Source: Aureimonas frigidaquae (GTDB lineage: Bacteria > Pseudomonadota > Alphaproteobacteria > Rhizobiales > Rhizobiaceae). Taken from it: a stretch of 64,000 nucleotides of DNA. Both the position numbers and the translations under genes were made by a program. The stretch spans positions 124,001-188,000 of the forward strand of contig NZ_BBWR01000003.1 of assembly GCF_001463905.1 (NCBI RefSeq), written 5' to 3'. The notes below the pieces were generated by a model, which did no database searches, was not told the DNA's origin, and saw only the letters and a list, made by a program, of their open reading frames with translations. This document shows positions 7,918 through 20,848 of this stretch, piece after piece. The first letter of the stretch is position 1; every line of letters starts with the position of its first letter.

Positions 7918-9030
7918 TCAGGCGGTCAGCCGGGCCCGGAAACGCTCGGCGATCGCATCGCCCATGGTTCCGGTCGTGACCGGCTCGATGCCCGGCACCA
8001 CGATATCGGCCGTGCGGATTCCGGCATCCAGCACTTCGGCGATCGTCGCCTCCAGGGCGTCGGCCTCGGCGGTGAGGCCGAAGGAGTAGCGCAGGCACAT
8101 GGCGAAGGAGGCGATCATGGCGATCGGATTGGCGATGCCCCGCCCGGCAATGTCCGGCGCCGAGCCGTGGACCGGCTCGTAGAGCGCGCGCCGACGCCCC
8201 GTCGTATCGTCCGGCCGCCCGAGCGATGCGGAGGGCAGCATGCCGAGCGAGCCGGTCAGCATGGCCGCGATGTCGGACAGCATGTCGCCGAACAGATTGT
8301 CGGTCAGGATCACGTCGAACTGCTTGGGCGCGCGCACGAGCTGCATGCCGCCGGCATCGGCCAGCATGTGTTCCAGCGTCACGTCCGGGTAGTCGGCATG
8401 CACGGCCGTCACCACCTCGTTCCACAGGACGCCCGTCTTCATGACGTTGCGCTTTTCCATGGAAGTGACCTTGCCACGCCGGGTGCGCGCCAGCTCGAAG
8501 GCCGCACGGGCGATCCGCTCGATCTCGAACGTGTCGTAGATCTGGGTGTCGATGCCGCGCTTCTGGCCGTTGCCGAGATCCCGGATTTCCTTCGGCTCGC
8601 CGAAATAGACGCCGCCCGTCAGCTCGCGCAGGATCAGGATATCGAGCCCGTCGACGAGCTCGCGCTTGAGCGAGGACGCGTCGGCCAGGGCCGGGTAGCA
8701 GATGGCCGGCCGCAGATTGGCGAAGAGCTCCAGATCCTTGCGCAGGCGCAGGAGCCCCGCTTCCGGGCGCTTCTCATAGGCGACCTTGTCCCATTTCGGG
8801 CCGCCGACCGCCCCGAACAGGACCGCATCGGCGGCAAGGGCGAGCGCCATGTCGCCCTCGGAGACGGGGGTGCCATGCGCATCCAGCGCCGCGCCGCCGA
8901 CAAGGCCGCGCTCGATCGTGAAGCCGGCGCCGACGGTCTCGTTCATCAGGGCGATGAGCTTCTCGACTTCGGCCATGGCCTCCGGGCCGATCCCGTCGCC
9001 GGGCATGAGAAGCAGTGTGCGGGTGGTCAT
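7918..9030 (-). CDS. leuB: 3-isopropylmalate dehydrogenase
   Basis: This 370-residue NAD-dependent enzyme oxidatively decarboxylates 3-isopropylmalate in leucine synthesis in the cytoplasm. Family hallmarks are visible: the N-terminal [19 protein letters not shown], the [13 protein letters not shown] stretch with substrate-binding arginines, a Y-x-T-F element in [48 protein letters not shown] with metal-binding aspartates, and the NAD-binding ...[23 protein letters not shown] motif. Length is typical. It lies 79 bases downstream of leuD in the same orientation, an arrangement common in Hyphomicrobiales; leuC is not in the window. Confidence 0.97.
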   Translation of the reverse strand: MTTRTLLLMPGDGIGPEAMAEVEKLIALMNETVGAGFTIERGLVGGAALDAHGTPVSEGDMALALAADAVLFGAVGGPKWDKVAYEKRPEAGLLRLRKDLELFANLRPAICYPALADASSLKRELVDGLDILILRELTGGVYFGEPKEIRDLGNGQKRGIDTQIYDTFEIERIARAAFELARTRRGKVTSMEKRNVMKTGVLWNEVVTAVHADYPDVTLEHMLADAGGMQLVRAPKQFDVILTDNLFGDMLSDIAAMLTGSLGMLPSASLGRPDDTTGRRRALYEPVHGSAPDIAGRGIANPIAMIASFAMCLRYSFGLTAEADALEATIAEVLDAGIRTADIVVPGIEPVTTGTMGDAIAERFRARLTA

Positions 9031-9109
9031 GCGTCAGTGTCCTCCAGGCAAGATCGTCGGGCCGGCGCCGTTCGACGGCCCGGTCCGTGGGGCGCGCCGC
9101 GCTCGGGCG

Positions 9110-9715
9110 TCAGGCCCAGGGCCGGCTGGCCGACAGGCGCGTTTCGTAATCGGCGATGGTCGGGTTGCGCTCCAGGGTCATGCCGATATCGTCGAGGCCG
9201 TTGAGCAGGCGGTGCTTGCGCGATGTCTCGATGTCGAAATGGATCGTGGCGCCGTCCGGGCGCTGGATCTCCTGGGTCTCGAGGTCGACCGACAGCCGCG
9301 CATTGGCGCCCTTGGCGGCATCGTCCAGAAGGGCGTCCAGCTCTTCCTGCGTCACGCGGATCGGCAGGATGCCGTTCTGGAAGCAGTTGTTGTAGAAGAT
9401 ATCGGCAAAGGAGGTGGAGATCACGCAGCGTATGCCGAAATCCAGGAGCGCCCAGGGCGCATGCTCGCGCGAGGATCCGCAACCGAAATTATCGCCGGCG
9501 ATGAGGATTTCCGCCTTGGCATAGGCCGGCTTGTTCAGGACGAAGTCCGGGTTCGGGGCGCCATCCTCAAGATAGCGCAGATTGGCGAAGAGTCCGACGC
9601 CGAGCCCCGTCCGCTTGATCGTCTTCAGGTAGTCCTTCGGAATGATCATGTCGGTGTCGATGTTGACGATGGGCAGGGGGGCTGCGACCCCGGTCAGCCT
9701 GTCGAACTTCTGCAT
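9110..9715 (-). CDS. leuD: 3-isopropylmalate dehydratase small subunit
   Basis: A 201-residue swivel subunit of isopropylmalate isomerase, which pairs with LeuC to interconvert 2- and 3-isopropylmalate. Diagnostic pieces are [16 protein letters not shown] near the start and [15 protein letters not shown] in the middle. Its length equals that of the standard enzyme. The ATG at 9715 is preferred to a GTG three codons earlier because AAGGAG lies 8 bases before the ATG but directly abuts the GTG. It is the first gene of the leuD-leuB unit and has a candidate promoter upstream at 9752-9778. Confidence 0.97.
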   Translation of the reverse strand: MQKFDRLTGVAAPLPIVNIDTDMIIPKDYLKTIKRTGLGVGLFANLRYLEDGAPNPDFVLNKPAYAKAEILIAGDNFGCGSSREHAPWALLDFGIRCVISTSFADIFYNNCFQNGILPIRVTQEELDALLDDAAKGANARLSVDLETQEIQRPDGATIHFDIETSRKHRLLNGLDDIGMTLERNPTIADYETRLSASRPWA

Positions 9716-9751
9716 GGTTTCCACTCCTTGCCGGTCGCCCTTTGGGGTTTC

Positions 9752-9778
9752 GTTATATCAAGCGCTCAGGCGGGTCAA
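9752..9778 (-). promoter_or_regulatory. Candidate promoter of leuD-leuB
   Basis: On the minus strand TTGACC (9773-9778) and TATAAC (9752-9757) are separated by 15 bases. If the -35 is read one or two bases upstream (TTTGAC, TTTTGA), the spacing becomes 16-17. The -10 lies 36 bases before the leuD ATG. It matches the sigma-70 pattern reasonably, but no experiment supports it. Confidence 0.4.
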
Positions 9779-9819
9779 AACCATTGCGGAGGCGTGGCGC
9801 ATTTGGCAGGACAGGTGCC

Positions 9820-10704
9820 ATGAACGCCACCCGAACGCTTCTCCGCTCCGCGCTGTTCGTGCCGGCGGCCAATGCCAGGGCGCTTGCCAAAAGCGCCGGC
9901 CTTGCGCCCGACGCCATCATCTTCGATCTGGAGGATAGCGCCGCGCCGGGTGAAAAGGCCGCAGCGCGCGAGGCCCTGCGCGCGCATCTGTCAAGGCCGC
10001 GCAGCCGGGCCCTCCACGTGGTGCGCATCAACCCGCTGGCCTCTGCGGACGGCACCGAGGACATGCTCATGGCCCGGGGCGCGCGGGTGGACGCGATCCT
10101 CCTGCCCAAGGTCGAATCGGCGGCGCAGCTCGTCGAACTCTCCGATGCCCTGGCGGAAACGGATGCCCCCGCGCACCTCCGTATCTGGGCCATGCTGGAA
10201 ACGCCCAAGGGCATCCTGAACGCCGGACGCATCGTGGAGGCGCCGCTGCGCTACCGCCTGGCCGCGCTGGTGGCCGGGCCCAACGACATCGTCGCGCAAG
10301 CACGGCTGCGCCTGTCGCCCGGGCGGCCCGAACTCCTGCCCTGGCTCGCGCAGATCGTTCTGGCGGGCAAGGCGGCCGATATCGTCGTGCTGGACGGCGT
10401 CTACAACGATTTCCGCGACACGGCCGGCTTCGAGGCGGAATGCAGTGCCGGCCGCAACATGGGCTTCGACGGCAAGACGCTGATCCATCCGGGCCAGATC
10501 GACGGGGCGAACCGGCATTTCGGCCCCTCCCAGGCCGAGATCGACGACGCGCGGGAGATCGTCGCCGCCTTCGACGATCCGGCCCATGCCGGGCGCGGCG
10601 TCATAAAGCTTGGCGGACGCATGGTCGAACGGTTGCATCTCAATGCCGCCACGGCGCTCCTGGCAGGGCTTGGCGAGGGACAGGATCGAAAGGAACCGCA
10701 ATGA
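9820..10704 (+). CDS. HpcH/HpaI aldolase / citrate lyase beta-like (CitE-type) protein
   Basis: A 294-residue CitE-like TIM barrel. Typical motifs are RSALFVPAANARALAK (start), IFDLEDSAAPGEK (metal/acid region), VVRINPLAS, ILLPKVESA and AMLETPKGILNA, plus GFDGKTLIHPGQI near the C-terminus. Members cleave or hydrolyse acyl-CoA thioesters such as malyl-CoA or citramalyl-CoA; the precise substrate cannot be told from sequence. The ATG at 9820 is used because the canonical protein starts there and AGGACAGGTGCC precedes it. It is divergent from leuD and overlaps the following DUF1737 gene by 4 bases (ATGA), so the two are coupled. Confidence 0.88.
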   Translation: MNATRTLLRSALFVPAANARALAKSAGLAPDAIIFDLEDSAAPGEKAAAREALRAHLSRPRSRALHVVRINPLASADGTEDMLMARGARVDAILLPKVESAAQLVELSDALAETDAPAHLRIWAMLETPKGILNAGRIVEAPLRYRLAALVAGPNDIVAQARLRLSPGRPELLPWLAQIVLAGKAADIVVLDGVYNDFRDTAGFEAECSAGRNMGFDGKTLIHPGQIDGANRHFGPSQAEIDDAREIVAAFDDPAHAGRGVIKLGGRMVERLHLNAATALLAGLGEGQDRKEPQ

Positions 10705-10907
10705 AACTCTATCGCCTGCTGACCGGCGTCGACGACGCCGCCTTCTGCCACAAAGTATCGCTGGCCCTGTCCAGGGGCTGGGAACTGGCCGGCAGCCCGG
10801 CCTACGCCTTCGACGCGGCGGAGGGTGTCATGAAATGCGCCCAGCCCGTGACCAAGGTCGTGGAAGGGCGGGATTACGAGCCCGGCATGAAGCTGGGCGA
10901 GCAATAG
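10701..10907 (+). CDS. DUF1737 domain protein
   Basis: This 68-residue protein begins with MKLYRLLTGVDDAAFCHKVSLALSRGWELAGSP, the signature of the DUF1737 family. The family is small, soluble, of unknown function, and widespread in proteobacteria. It is translationally coupled to the CitE-like gene through an ATGA overlap, with the ribosome site AAAGGAACCGCA inside that gene. No membrane segment or known catalytic motif is visible. A role accompanying the lyase is possible but unproved. Confidence 0.85.
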   Translation: MKLYRLLTGVDDAAFCHKVSLALSRGWELAGSPAYAFDAAEGVMKCAQPVTKVVEGRDYEPGMKLGEQ

Positions 10908-10926
10908 GGCGCAGCGGGGCGGCGGC

Positions 10927-11349
10927 TCAGTCCGCCGTCTGTTCCAGCGTTTCCATGTCGTCGTCCGACAGGCCGAAATGGTGTCCGATCTCGTGGATGA
11001 GGACATGCGCCACGATGGTGTCGAGCGTCTCCTCGTGCTCGGCCCAGTAATCCAGTATGGGGCGGCGATAGAGCAGGATGCGGTTGGGCATCTCGCCGGT
11101 CATGGGAGTTGCCGCTGCGGCCACCGCCCGTCCTTCGAACAGGCCGAGAATGTCGAAGGGGCTTTCCAGCTCCATCTCCTCGACAACCGAATCATCTGGA
11201 AAGTCGGCGATGTGGAAGCGGATATCGCCGCACAGGGCCCGGAACTCGGCGGGAAGGGCGGCATAGGCCTCGATCGCGAGCTGTTCGATCTCACCTAGAT
11301 CCGGCGCCATGCGGCCCGCCCATCCGGCCCCGTGATCCAGCTTTCCCAT
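10927..11349 (-). CDS. Small zincin-like metallopeptidase family protein
   Basis: A 140-residue member of the Zincin_1 (PF06262) family. The HExxH zinc motif is clear: HEIGHHFGLSDDDME, with H119, E120 and H123, followed by conserved D/E. The central NRILLYRRPILDYW matches the family's 'I.lYr.pi' segment. The start at 11349 includes the tryptophan-containing WAGRMAPDLGEIE lead-in seen in relatives; a start 13 codons later (11310) is possible. The family is widespread in alphaproteobacteria and no substrate is established. It converges with the DUF1737 gene (19-base gap) and its 5' side faces imuA. Confidence 0.85.
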   Translation of the reverse strand: MGKLDHGAGWAGRMAPDLGEIEQLAIEAYAALPAEFRALCGDIRFHIADFPDDSVVEEMELESPFDILGLFEGRAVAAAATPMTGEMPNRILLYRRPILDYWAEHEETLDTIVAHVLIHEIGHHFGLSDDDMETLEQTAD

Positions 11350-11598
11350 CGGCCCTCGCTTATCCGTCCACCCGTCGGAACGCGCCTTTTCTAGCCTAAG
11401 GGCAAGGGCTTTGCCATGGCGTCGCACGGGGTGCAGCAAGCTCGCTCCGACATGTGATGGCGTGGCAGGAAACAGATTTTTTTTAAGGTGGCTGCCGGGC
11501 CGGGATTCGTCGGATTCACAGGGCGGAGAGAGCCGATCCGGCATGTCGCGCCCGTTTCCACCATGCTTGACTCCATCCGGGCGCTCTGGAATCCATAG

Positions 11599-11613
11599 GA
11601 ACAAATCAGGAAC
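11599..11613 (+). promoter_or_regulatory. LexA (SOS) box upstream of imuA
   Basis: GAAC-AAATCAG-GAAC is a perfect direct repeat with a 7-base spacer, equal to the alphaproteobacterial LexA box (GTTC-N7-GTTC read on the other strand). It lies 23 bases before the imuA ATG, where LexA would block transcription. This places imuA-imuB-dnaE2 in the DNA-damage regulon, as established in Caulobacter and rhizobia. Confidence 0.85.
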
Positions 11614-11635
11614 AAAAAGGCCCTGTGGAGGTCTT

Positions 11636-12529
11636 ATGGAGCGGCGATGCGACCCATCTGCCGAGAGCGTGATGTCCGTGACCGGAAAGGCCAGTCGCCT
11701 GTCCCTCTTGCGGGGCGAGATCGCCCGGCTGGAGGAGCTGCCGCCGGCCGGCCGCGCGGCGACGCGCTCGGGCAACATCCTGCCTTTCGGCGTGGCCGAG
11801 GCCGATCGCGCGCTGGGCGGCGGCTTTCCGGCTGCCGGCCTGACGGAGATCCGGCTGGCGGAGGCGCAGGGCGGTGGCGCTGCGGCAGGGTTCCTGGCCG
11901 GGCTGGCGGTGCTGTTCGGCGCCACCCCCGCACGGCCGCTCCTGTGGATCGCCGATCGGTTCACCCTGCGCGAGGCGGGGCTGTTCTATGCGCCGGGGCT
12001 GACGGCCTTCGGCCTGCCGCCTGCCGCCTTCGCCATGGTGCGGCCCATGCGGCTGGAAGAGGCCCTGTGGGCGGCGGAGGAGGCGGCGGCCTCGGGCGCG
12101 GCCGCACTGGTCGTCCTGGAAGTCTTCGGCAATCCGGCCCGGCTGCGGATGGAAGGCACGCGCCGCCTGCATCTGCGGGCCAGGACCGCGCGCCTGCCCA
12201 TCGTGCTGCTGCGGCAGGCTGCCCAGCCGGAAACCACGGCGGCGCCGCAACGGCTGCGCCTGGCCTCTGCGCCGGCCTCCCGCGTGCCGGACCTGCCGCA
12301 TCTGGCCCGGCTGATCGGCCATTCGGTCTTCGAGATCGTGGTGGAGAAATCTCCGCTCGGTCAGCCTGCCCCCTTTCGCCTGGAGTGGAACATTGACGAA
12401 CGCCGCTTTGCCGCGAGCCAGCCGCATCCTGGCCTTGTCGCTTCCCCACCTGTCGACCGACCGGCTGCGGCGGGAACGGTCCGGCCGTTCCTGGCGCCGG
12501 GAATTTCCCTTGCCAGACGCCGGGCCTGA
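11636..12529 (+). CDS. imuA: SOS mutagenesis accessory protein ImuA
   Basis: A 297-residue RecA/SulA-like protein of the damage-inducible mutasome. ImuA works with ImuB and DnaE2 in error-prone lesion bypass (established in Caulobacter and mycobacterial analogues). Family traits are LPFGVAEADRALGGGFPAAGLTEI, PLLWIADRFTLREAGLFYAPGLTAFGL, and PFRLEWNID near the end. The ATG at 11636 has GGAGG five bases before it and lies just after the LexA box; the longer upstream frame is not needed. The gene overlaps imuB by 137 bases in another frame, giving a C-terminal tail of about 45 residues rich in proline and arginine. Confidence 0.92.
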   Translation: MERRCDPSAESVMSVTGKASRLSLLRGEIARLEELPPAGRAATRSGNILPFGVAEADRALGGGFPAAGLTEIRLAEAQGGGAAAGFLAGLAVLFGATPARPLLWIADRFTLREAGLFYAPGLTAFGLPPAAFAMVRPMRLEEALWAAEEAAASGAAALVVLEVFGNPARLRMEGTRRLHLRARTARLPIVLLRQAAQPETTAAPQRLRLASAPASRVPDLPHLARLIGHSVFEIVVEKSPLGQPAPFRLEWNIDERRFAASQPHPGLVASPPVDRPAAAGTVRPFLAPGISLARRRA

Positions 12530-14131
12530 GCGCAGCGAAGGGCGTGGGCCGCCGACGGCGGGATTGTTCCGGGAAGCCACGGGCAGTGCCCACCGCGCGC
12601 CGCGCGCGGGGCTTCTGGCCGTGGCCGAGGATGGCATTGCCGCCGCCGCCCGCACGCAGGACGACCTGGCCCCGCTGGCGCTGTACGAGCGCGACGGCGG
12701 CCTGGTGCGGATCGTCGCCCTGTGCGAGCGGGCACGCCGCGCCGGTCTGGCGCGCGGCGCCAGCCTGGCGGAGGCACGGGCGCGCTTTCCCCATTTTGCC
12801 TTCGAGCCGGCCGATCGGGGCGCCGACATGCGGCTCCTGGACGCCGTGGCCGACTGGTGCGACCGGTACACGCCGCTGGTCGCGCTGGACGGCGCACGCG
12901 GCCTTCTGATGGACATTACGGGCTGCGCGCATCTGTTCGGGGGCGAAGCGGCCATGATGGCCGACCTTCTGGCGCGGCTGACCGCGCAAGGCCTTGCCGG
13001 GCAGGCGGCGATCGCCCCCTCGGCCGGACCGGCCCTGGCCCTTGCCGCCTTCGTGCCCGGTACCATCCTGGCGGCGGGCGCGGAACTGGAGGCGCTGCGT
13101 CCGCTGCCCGTGCGGGCCCTGCGCTTTCCACCGGACACGGCGGCCATACTGGACCGGCTGGGGTTGCGCTGCGTGGGCGATATCCTGTCCCAGCCCCGGG
13201 CATCGCTGGGCCGGCGCTTCGGGGCCGCCTTCCTGGACCGGCTCGATACGGGAACCGGCCAGGCCACCCGGCCGATCAGCCCGCGCCGTCCTGTCCCCCA
13301 GCTCATCCACGAGCGCAGGCTTTTCGAGCCGATCGGGCGCGTGGAGGATATCGAAGGCCTGATCCTGCACCTGGCCACCCGCCTGAAGCCCGATCTGGAA
13401 CGGTCGGGGCAAGGGGCGCGCCAGCTCGAACTGTCCCTGTTCCGGGTGGACGGGGTGGTGGAGCGGATCCTGTTGGCGACATCCCGTCCGCTGCGCGATC
13501 CCGAGCGGGTGCGCCGCCTGTTTTCCGAGCGCCTGAAGGCGATCGGCGACGAGCGGGATGCCGGCTATGGCTATGACCTCCTGCGGCTTGCCGTCATGTC
13601 GATGGCGCCCCTGGCCGAGCGCCAGACGGGCTTTTCGCAGAGCGAAGACAGCGGCGAGGCGCTGACCGTCCTGGTGGACCGGCTGGCGGCCCGCCTGGGC
13701 CCGGAAAGCGTCCTGTCGCTCGCCCCCGTCGCCTCGCACTGGCCGGAAGCGGCCCAGCGGCTTGTTCCCGGGCTGGCCCCCGGGCTTGTTCCTGGGCTGG
13801 CACGGGCACGGGACATGGCGCCCGAACGGTCGCTGGCCATGCGCCCCTTGCGGCTCCTGCATCCGGCCGAGCCGGTGGAGGCGATGGCCGTCCTGCCGGA
13901 GGGAGAGCCGGTGCGCTTCGTCTGGCGCCGCGCCGTGCACCGGGTGCTGCGGATCGAAGGGCCGGAGCGGATCGAGCCGGAATGGTGGCGGCGTGCCGTT
14001 CCCGGCGCCGAGCCGGAGCCCCCGCGCGATTATTTCCGCATCGAGGACGAGGAAGGGCGCCGGTACTGGATGTTCCGCGAGGGGCTCTACGGCGCCAAGG
14101 AACCGCGCTGGTTCCTGCATGGCATCTTCGC

Positions 14132-14135
<4 letters not shown>
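12393..14135 (+). CDS. imuB: Catalytically inactive Y-family polymerase ImuB
   Basis: A 580-residue Y-family polymerase homologue beginning at TTG (12393) inside imuA. The palm motif that is usually S(L/V)DE reads VALDGARGLLMDITGCAHLFGG, lacking the catalytic D-E pair, as typical for ImuB, which serves as a hub binding the beta clamp and DnaE2. Residues about 30-70 (PDAGPERSEGRGPPTAG...) look like an insertion relative to common ImuB proteins, and near 450-465 there is a short GL-x-PGL triple repeat (bases about 13757-13800). It shares ATGA with dnaE2, so all three genes are coupled and LexA controlled. Confidence 0.93.
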
Positions 14136-17582
<3,447 letters not shown>

Positions 17583-17608
<26 letters not shown>

Positions 17609-18758
17609 AGGCCTTGACGACCGGCTTCATGAGATATTGCAGCACGGTGCGCTCGCCGGTGCGGATGTCGACCGTCGCCGTCAGCCCCTGCTTGACCAGG
17701 ATCTGCGATGCCTTGGCGTTCTGCGACTGGTCGTCGTTGAGCCGGACATGGACCCGGTAATAGGGCATGCTCTGGCCATTGGCCGCCGTATCCGTCAGCG
17801 TATCCGGGCTGATCAGGGTCACCTCCCCCTTCAGGGAACCGTAGATCGAGTAGTCGAAGGCATCGATGCGCACCGTGGCCGGCAGTCCTTCGGACAACTG
17901 GCCGATATTGGCCGGCGGAACCTTGCCCTCGATGATGACGCCGCCGTCGGTCGGGGCGATCTGCATGAGCTCGTCGCCCGGCCGCAGCACGCCGCCGACC
18001 GTGTTGATGCGCATGAATTTCACCACGCCCGACACCGGCGACAGGAGAGCCGTGTGGCGCAGGATGTCCTGCCGCTCGTCGATCTTGTAGTCCATGGAGG
18101 AAAGTTCCTCCTCCAGCTTGGCGACCTCAGCCCGCGCATCCTGTATGGCTTTGTTGCGGATGTCGGAAATCTTGCCGTCGAGTTCGAGCACGGCGCGCTG
18201 CGCGCGCAGAAGATCGAGCTTGGAAACGTCGCCGTTCTTCAGGAGATCCTGGGTCATGGTCAGCTCCTGCCTGGCCATGACGAGGGCTTCGTCCAGGGTC
18301 TCCAGCGTTTCGCCCAAGGCGCGCTGGCGCTGCTCGTGCAGGCGCTTCTGCGCCTCGACGAAATCGGGATACTGGTCCAGATCGGCGTCGAAACTTGGAT
18401 CCCCGTCGATGGCTTCGGCGCGGGCCCGCGCCAGCGAGGCGCGCAGTGCCGCCCGGCGGGAGCGGCTTTCCTCGTAGCCGGCCTCGGCCCGGCCGCGCTC
18501 CAGCACGGCCAGTTCCTGCCCGCTTTCCACCACCTGCCCTTCATGGACCAGGATTTTGGACACCACGCCGCCATCCACGGACTGGATGATCTGCGTGCGG
18601 CCGCTCGGGATGATCTGGCCGGTCATGCGCACGGCCTGCTCGATCTTGAAGAAGCTGGCCCAGGCCATGAAGATGCCCAGGAGCAGGGCCAGGAGGAGCG
18701 AGGCGGGGATGCGCCGACGCGCCGCATATTCGATGCGCTTGTCGAAGGTCTGGCTCAT
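17583..18758 (-). CDS. Type I secretion membrane fusion protein (HlyD family)
   Basis: A 391-residue adaptor that links the inner-membrane ABC exporter with the TolC-like channel. It has one N-terminal membrane helix (residues about 17-36), a lipoyl-like half (GQIIPSGRTQIIQSVDGGVVSKILVHEGQVVESGQ), a long alpha-helical hairpin (about 95-245), the second lipoyl half with SPVSGVVKFMRINTVGGVLRPGDELMQI, and a beta-barrel region ending in TGERTVLQYLMKPVVKAF, a strong HlyD-family signature. Its start overlaps the ABC gene by 4 bases (ATGA), and its stop overlaps dnaE2 by 26 bases on the other strand. It is the last gene of the three-gene export operon. Confidence 0.95.
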
Positions 18759-20848
18759 GCGGATACCTTTACGCCCTGTTCCTGGCTCATCTTCTGCAGG
18801 TGCTGAAGCACCGCGTCGCGCGGGCCGTCGACGACCACCCGGTTGTTGGTCACGACCATGAGCCGCTGCACGAGCGACAGCATTTCCGGCTTGTGCGTCA
18901 CGAGGATCAGCGTGTGCTGCGGCGCGATCGTCTGGCGAAGCGCCTGGATGACGCTTTCCTCGGAGGCCCTGTCCATGGAGGCGGTCGGCTCGTCCAGGAG
19001 CCAGATGCCCGGATTGCGCAGGAAGATGCGCGTCAGGTTGACGAGCTGGCGCTGGCCGCCGGACAGGCCGATGCCGCCCTCGTAGATCGGCTGGTGCAGG
19101 CCCTTGGGATGGTTGGCGATCACCGCCGCCATCAGGCCCGTGCGCCGCGCCGTTTCCAGGATCACCTCGTCGCCCGGATCGATCAGGCCGAGCACGAGAT
19201 TGTCGCGCAGGGAGCCTGCAAACAGCCGGCCCTCCTGCTGGAGATAGCCGATATGCTCGGCCACGACGGGCTTGGACAGCTGCGACAGGTCGATGTCGTC
19301 CATCAGGATGCGGCCCTTGCCGGGCTTGTACATGCCGCTCAACAGCCGCAGCAGGGTCGTCTTGCCGGCGCCGATCGGGCCGACGATGCCGATCTTGTCG
19401 CCCGGCTTGATTTCCAGCTTCTCGGCCTGGAAGGCGACGCGCTCGCCATAGAAGGAGGCCACCTCCTCGAAGCGGTAATGCCCGTTCAGCCGGGGCAGCA
19501 CGACGGGCTGTTCCTCCCCGTCATGGTCGTCCTTGAGCTGCCACAGCCGGTCCAGGCCCTGGATCGCCGCCCGCACGCTCGACCATTGCACGAGCTGCGA
19601 GGGAATGGCGGAGACGGGCGCCAGAGCCCGGCCGGACAGGATGGAGCAGGCGATGAGGCCACCCATGGTGACCTGCCCCGTGCTGACCACCAGCGCGCCG
19701 GCCGCCACCAGGCCCACATAGCAGAGCTGCTGCAAGGCCGCCGCGAGATAGGCAGCGTGCTCGGACACATGCCGCATCTCCATTTCGTTCTGGCGCGCAT
19801 CGTCCGTGACCTGCAGCCATTTGGACAGCATGCGCCAGCCGCCATGGCCGGACTTGATCGTTTCGGCCCCTTCGATCGTCTCGACCAGCAGGCCGTTCTT
19901 CAAATTGCCGGCGGCGTTCGCCTTGGTGGCGAGCTGATCCATCCGCCGGCGGTAGAAGAGGCCGATGCCGATGCTGACCACCAGCATGCCCACCGGAATG
20001 ATGGCGATCCAGCCGACGATGGACCAGATGATGATGACGAAGAAAATGGCGAAGGGCGCGTCGACCAGCAGATAAGAGGCGATGGAGGTCAGGAAGGCGC
20101 GCACCGATTCGTAGCCGCGGATCTGCGCCGCGAGCGAGCCGACGCTGCGCGGCATCTGGTCCAGGCGCACATTGAGCAGGCGCTGGTAGACCGCGCGTGT
20201 GAGATGCTGGTCGACGAAGTCGATCAGCCGTTCATAGGCGCGGCTGCGCACGAACTTGGCCACGAGCTCGAACAGGATGGCGGCGAAGACGCCGAGCGTC
20301 AGCACAAGGAGGGTCTGGCTTGCGCCCGTCGGCACCACGCGGTCATAGACCTGCATGGAATAGAAGGAACTCGCGATCGCGATGAGGTTGATCAGCACCG
20401 TGGTGAGCATGATGTCGCCCAGGGTGCGCCAGTGGGAAAAGACTTCCCGCTTGATCAGATGCCAGACCTTGCTCTGCGACGCGTCGAAGGGCGGGGCCAT
20501 CCGCACGCGCAGCACGAGCGCCGCGGGATCGGGTTCCCAGACCTCCTCCACGAAGGTTTTCTTTTCCTCGTCCAGCCTCTCGCTGACCCATTGTCCCTGC
20601 CCGTTCTGGCCGCGCAGCAGGCGCCAGCTTCCACGGCTGTGGATCAGCGTCGGGACAAGCGAGGGGTCGGCATTGCGCAGCTTCTGGATCTTCGGGAGCT
20701 GCAGCCGCTTGCCGATCTGGACAAGCTGCTCATAAGGCCCGCTGCCGCTCGCCTCTGCCGTATCGGCAGCTTCCTTGAGGGCATTGCGATCGACGATTTC
20801 CGCCTGGAGAGCCGCCAGGCGCGTCAGCGTGGGGAATAGAACGCTCAA
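18755..20848 (-). CDS. Type I secretion ABC exporter with degenerate C39-like domain
   Basis: This 697-residue exporter has three parts. Residues 1 to about 130 resemble a C39 peptidase-like domain but contain no cysteine, so it cannot cleave leader peptides, as in LapB/HlyB-type transporters. About 150-420 is the six-helix transmembrane domain. The nucleotide-binding domain has Walker A near 489-497 (GPIGAGKTT), Q-loop YLQQEGRLFAGSLRDNL, signature LSGGQRQ, Walker B IWLLDEPTAS and a switch histidine (LVTHK). Such exporters drive secretion of large, often RTX-type, unfolded proteins. Coupled by ATGA overlaps to both neighbours. No substrate gene lies within the window. Confidence 0.94.
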   Translation of the reverse strand: MSVLFPTLTRLAALQAEIVDRNALKEAADTAEASGSGPYEQLVQIGKRLQLPKIQKLRNADPSLVPTLIHSRGSWRLLRGQNGQGQWVSERLDEEKKTFVEEVWEPDPAALVLRVRMAPPFDASQSKVWHLIKREVFSHWRTLGDIMLTTVLINLIAIASSFYSMQVYDRVVPTGASQTLLVLTLGVFAAILFELVAKFVRSRAYERLIDFVDQHLTRAVYQRLLNVRLDQMPRSVGSLAAQIRGYESVRAFLTSIASYLLVDAPFAIFFVIIIWSIVGWIAIIPVGMLVVSIGIGLFYRRRMDQLATKANAAGNLKNGLLVETIEGAETIKSGHGGWRMLSKWLQVTDDARQNEMEMRHVSEHAAYLAAALQQLCYVGLVAAGALVVSTGQVTMGGLIACSILSGRALAPVSAIPSQLVQWSSVRAAIQGLDRLWQLKDDHDGEEQPVVLPRLNGHYRFEEVASFYGERVAFQAEKLEIKPGDKIGIVGPIGAGKTTLLRLLSGMYKPGKGRILMDDIDLSQLSKPVVAEHIGYLQQEGRLFAGSLRDNLVLGLIDPGDEVILETARRTGLMAAVIANHPKGLHQPIYEGGIGLSGGQRQLVNLTRIFLRNPGIWLLDEPTASMDRASEESVIQALRQTIAPQHTLILVTHKPEMLSLVQRLMVVTNNRVVVDGPRDAVLQHLQKMSQEQGVKVSA

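Noticed and set aside
13757-13800. Tandem repeat considered as possible CRISPR or VNTR
   Set aside because: There are only three short units inside an open coding frame with no spacers; it is a local duplication in imuB.
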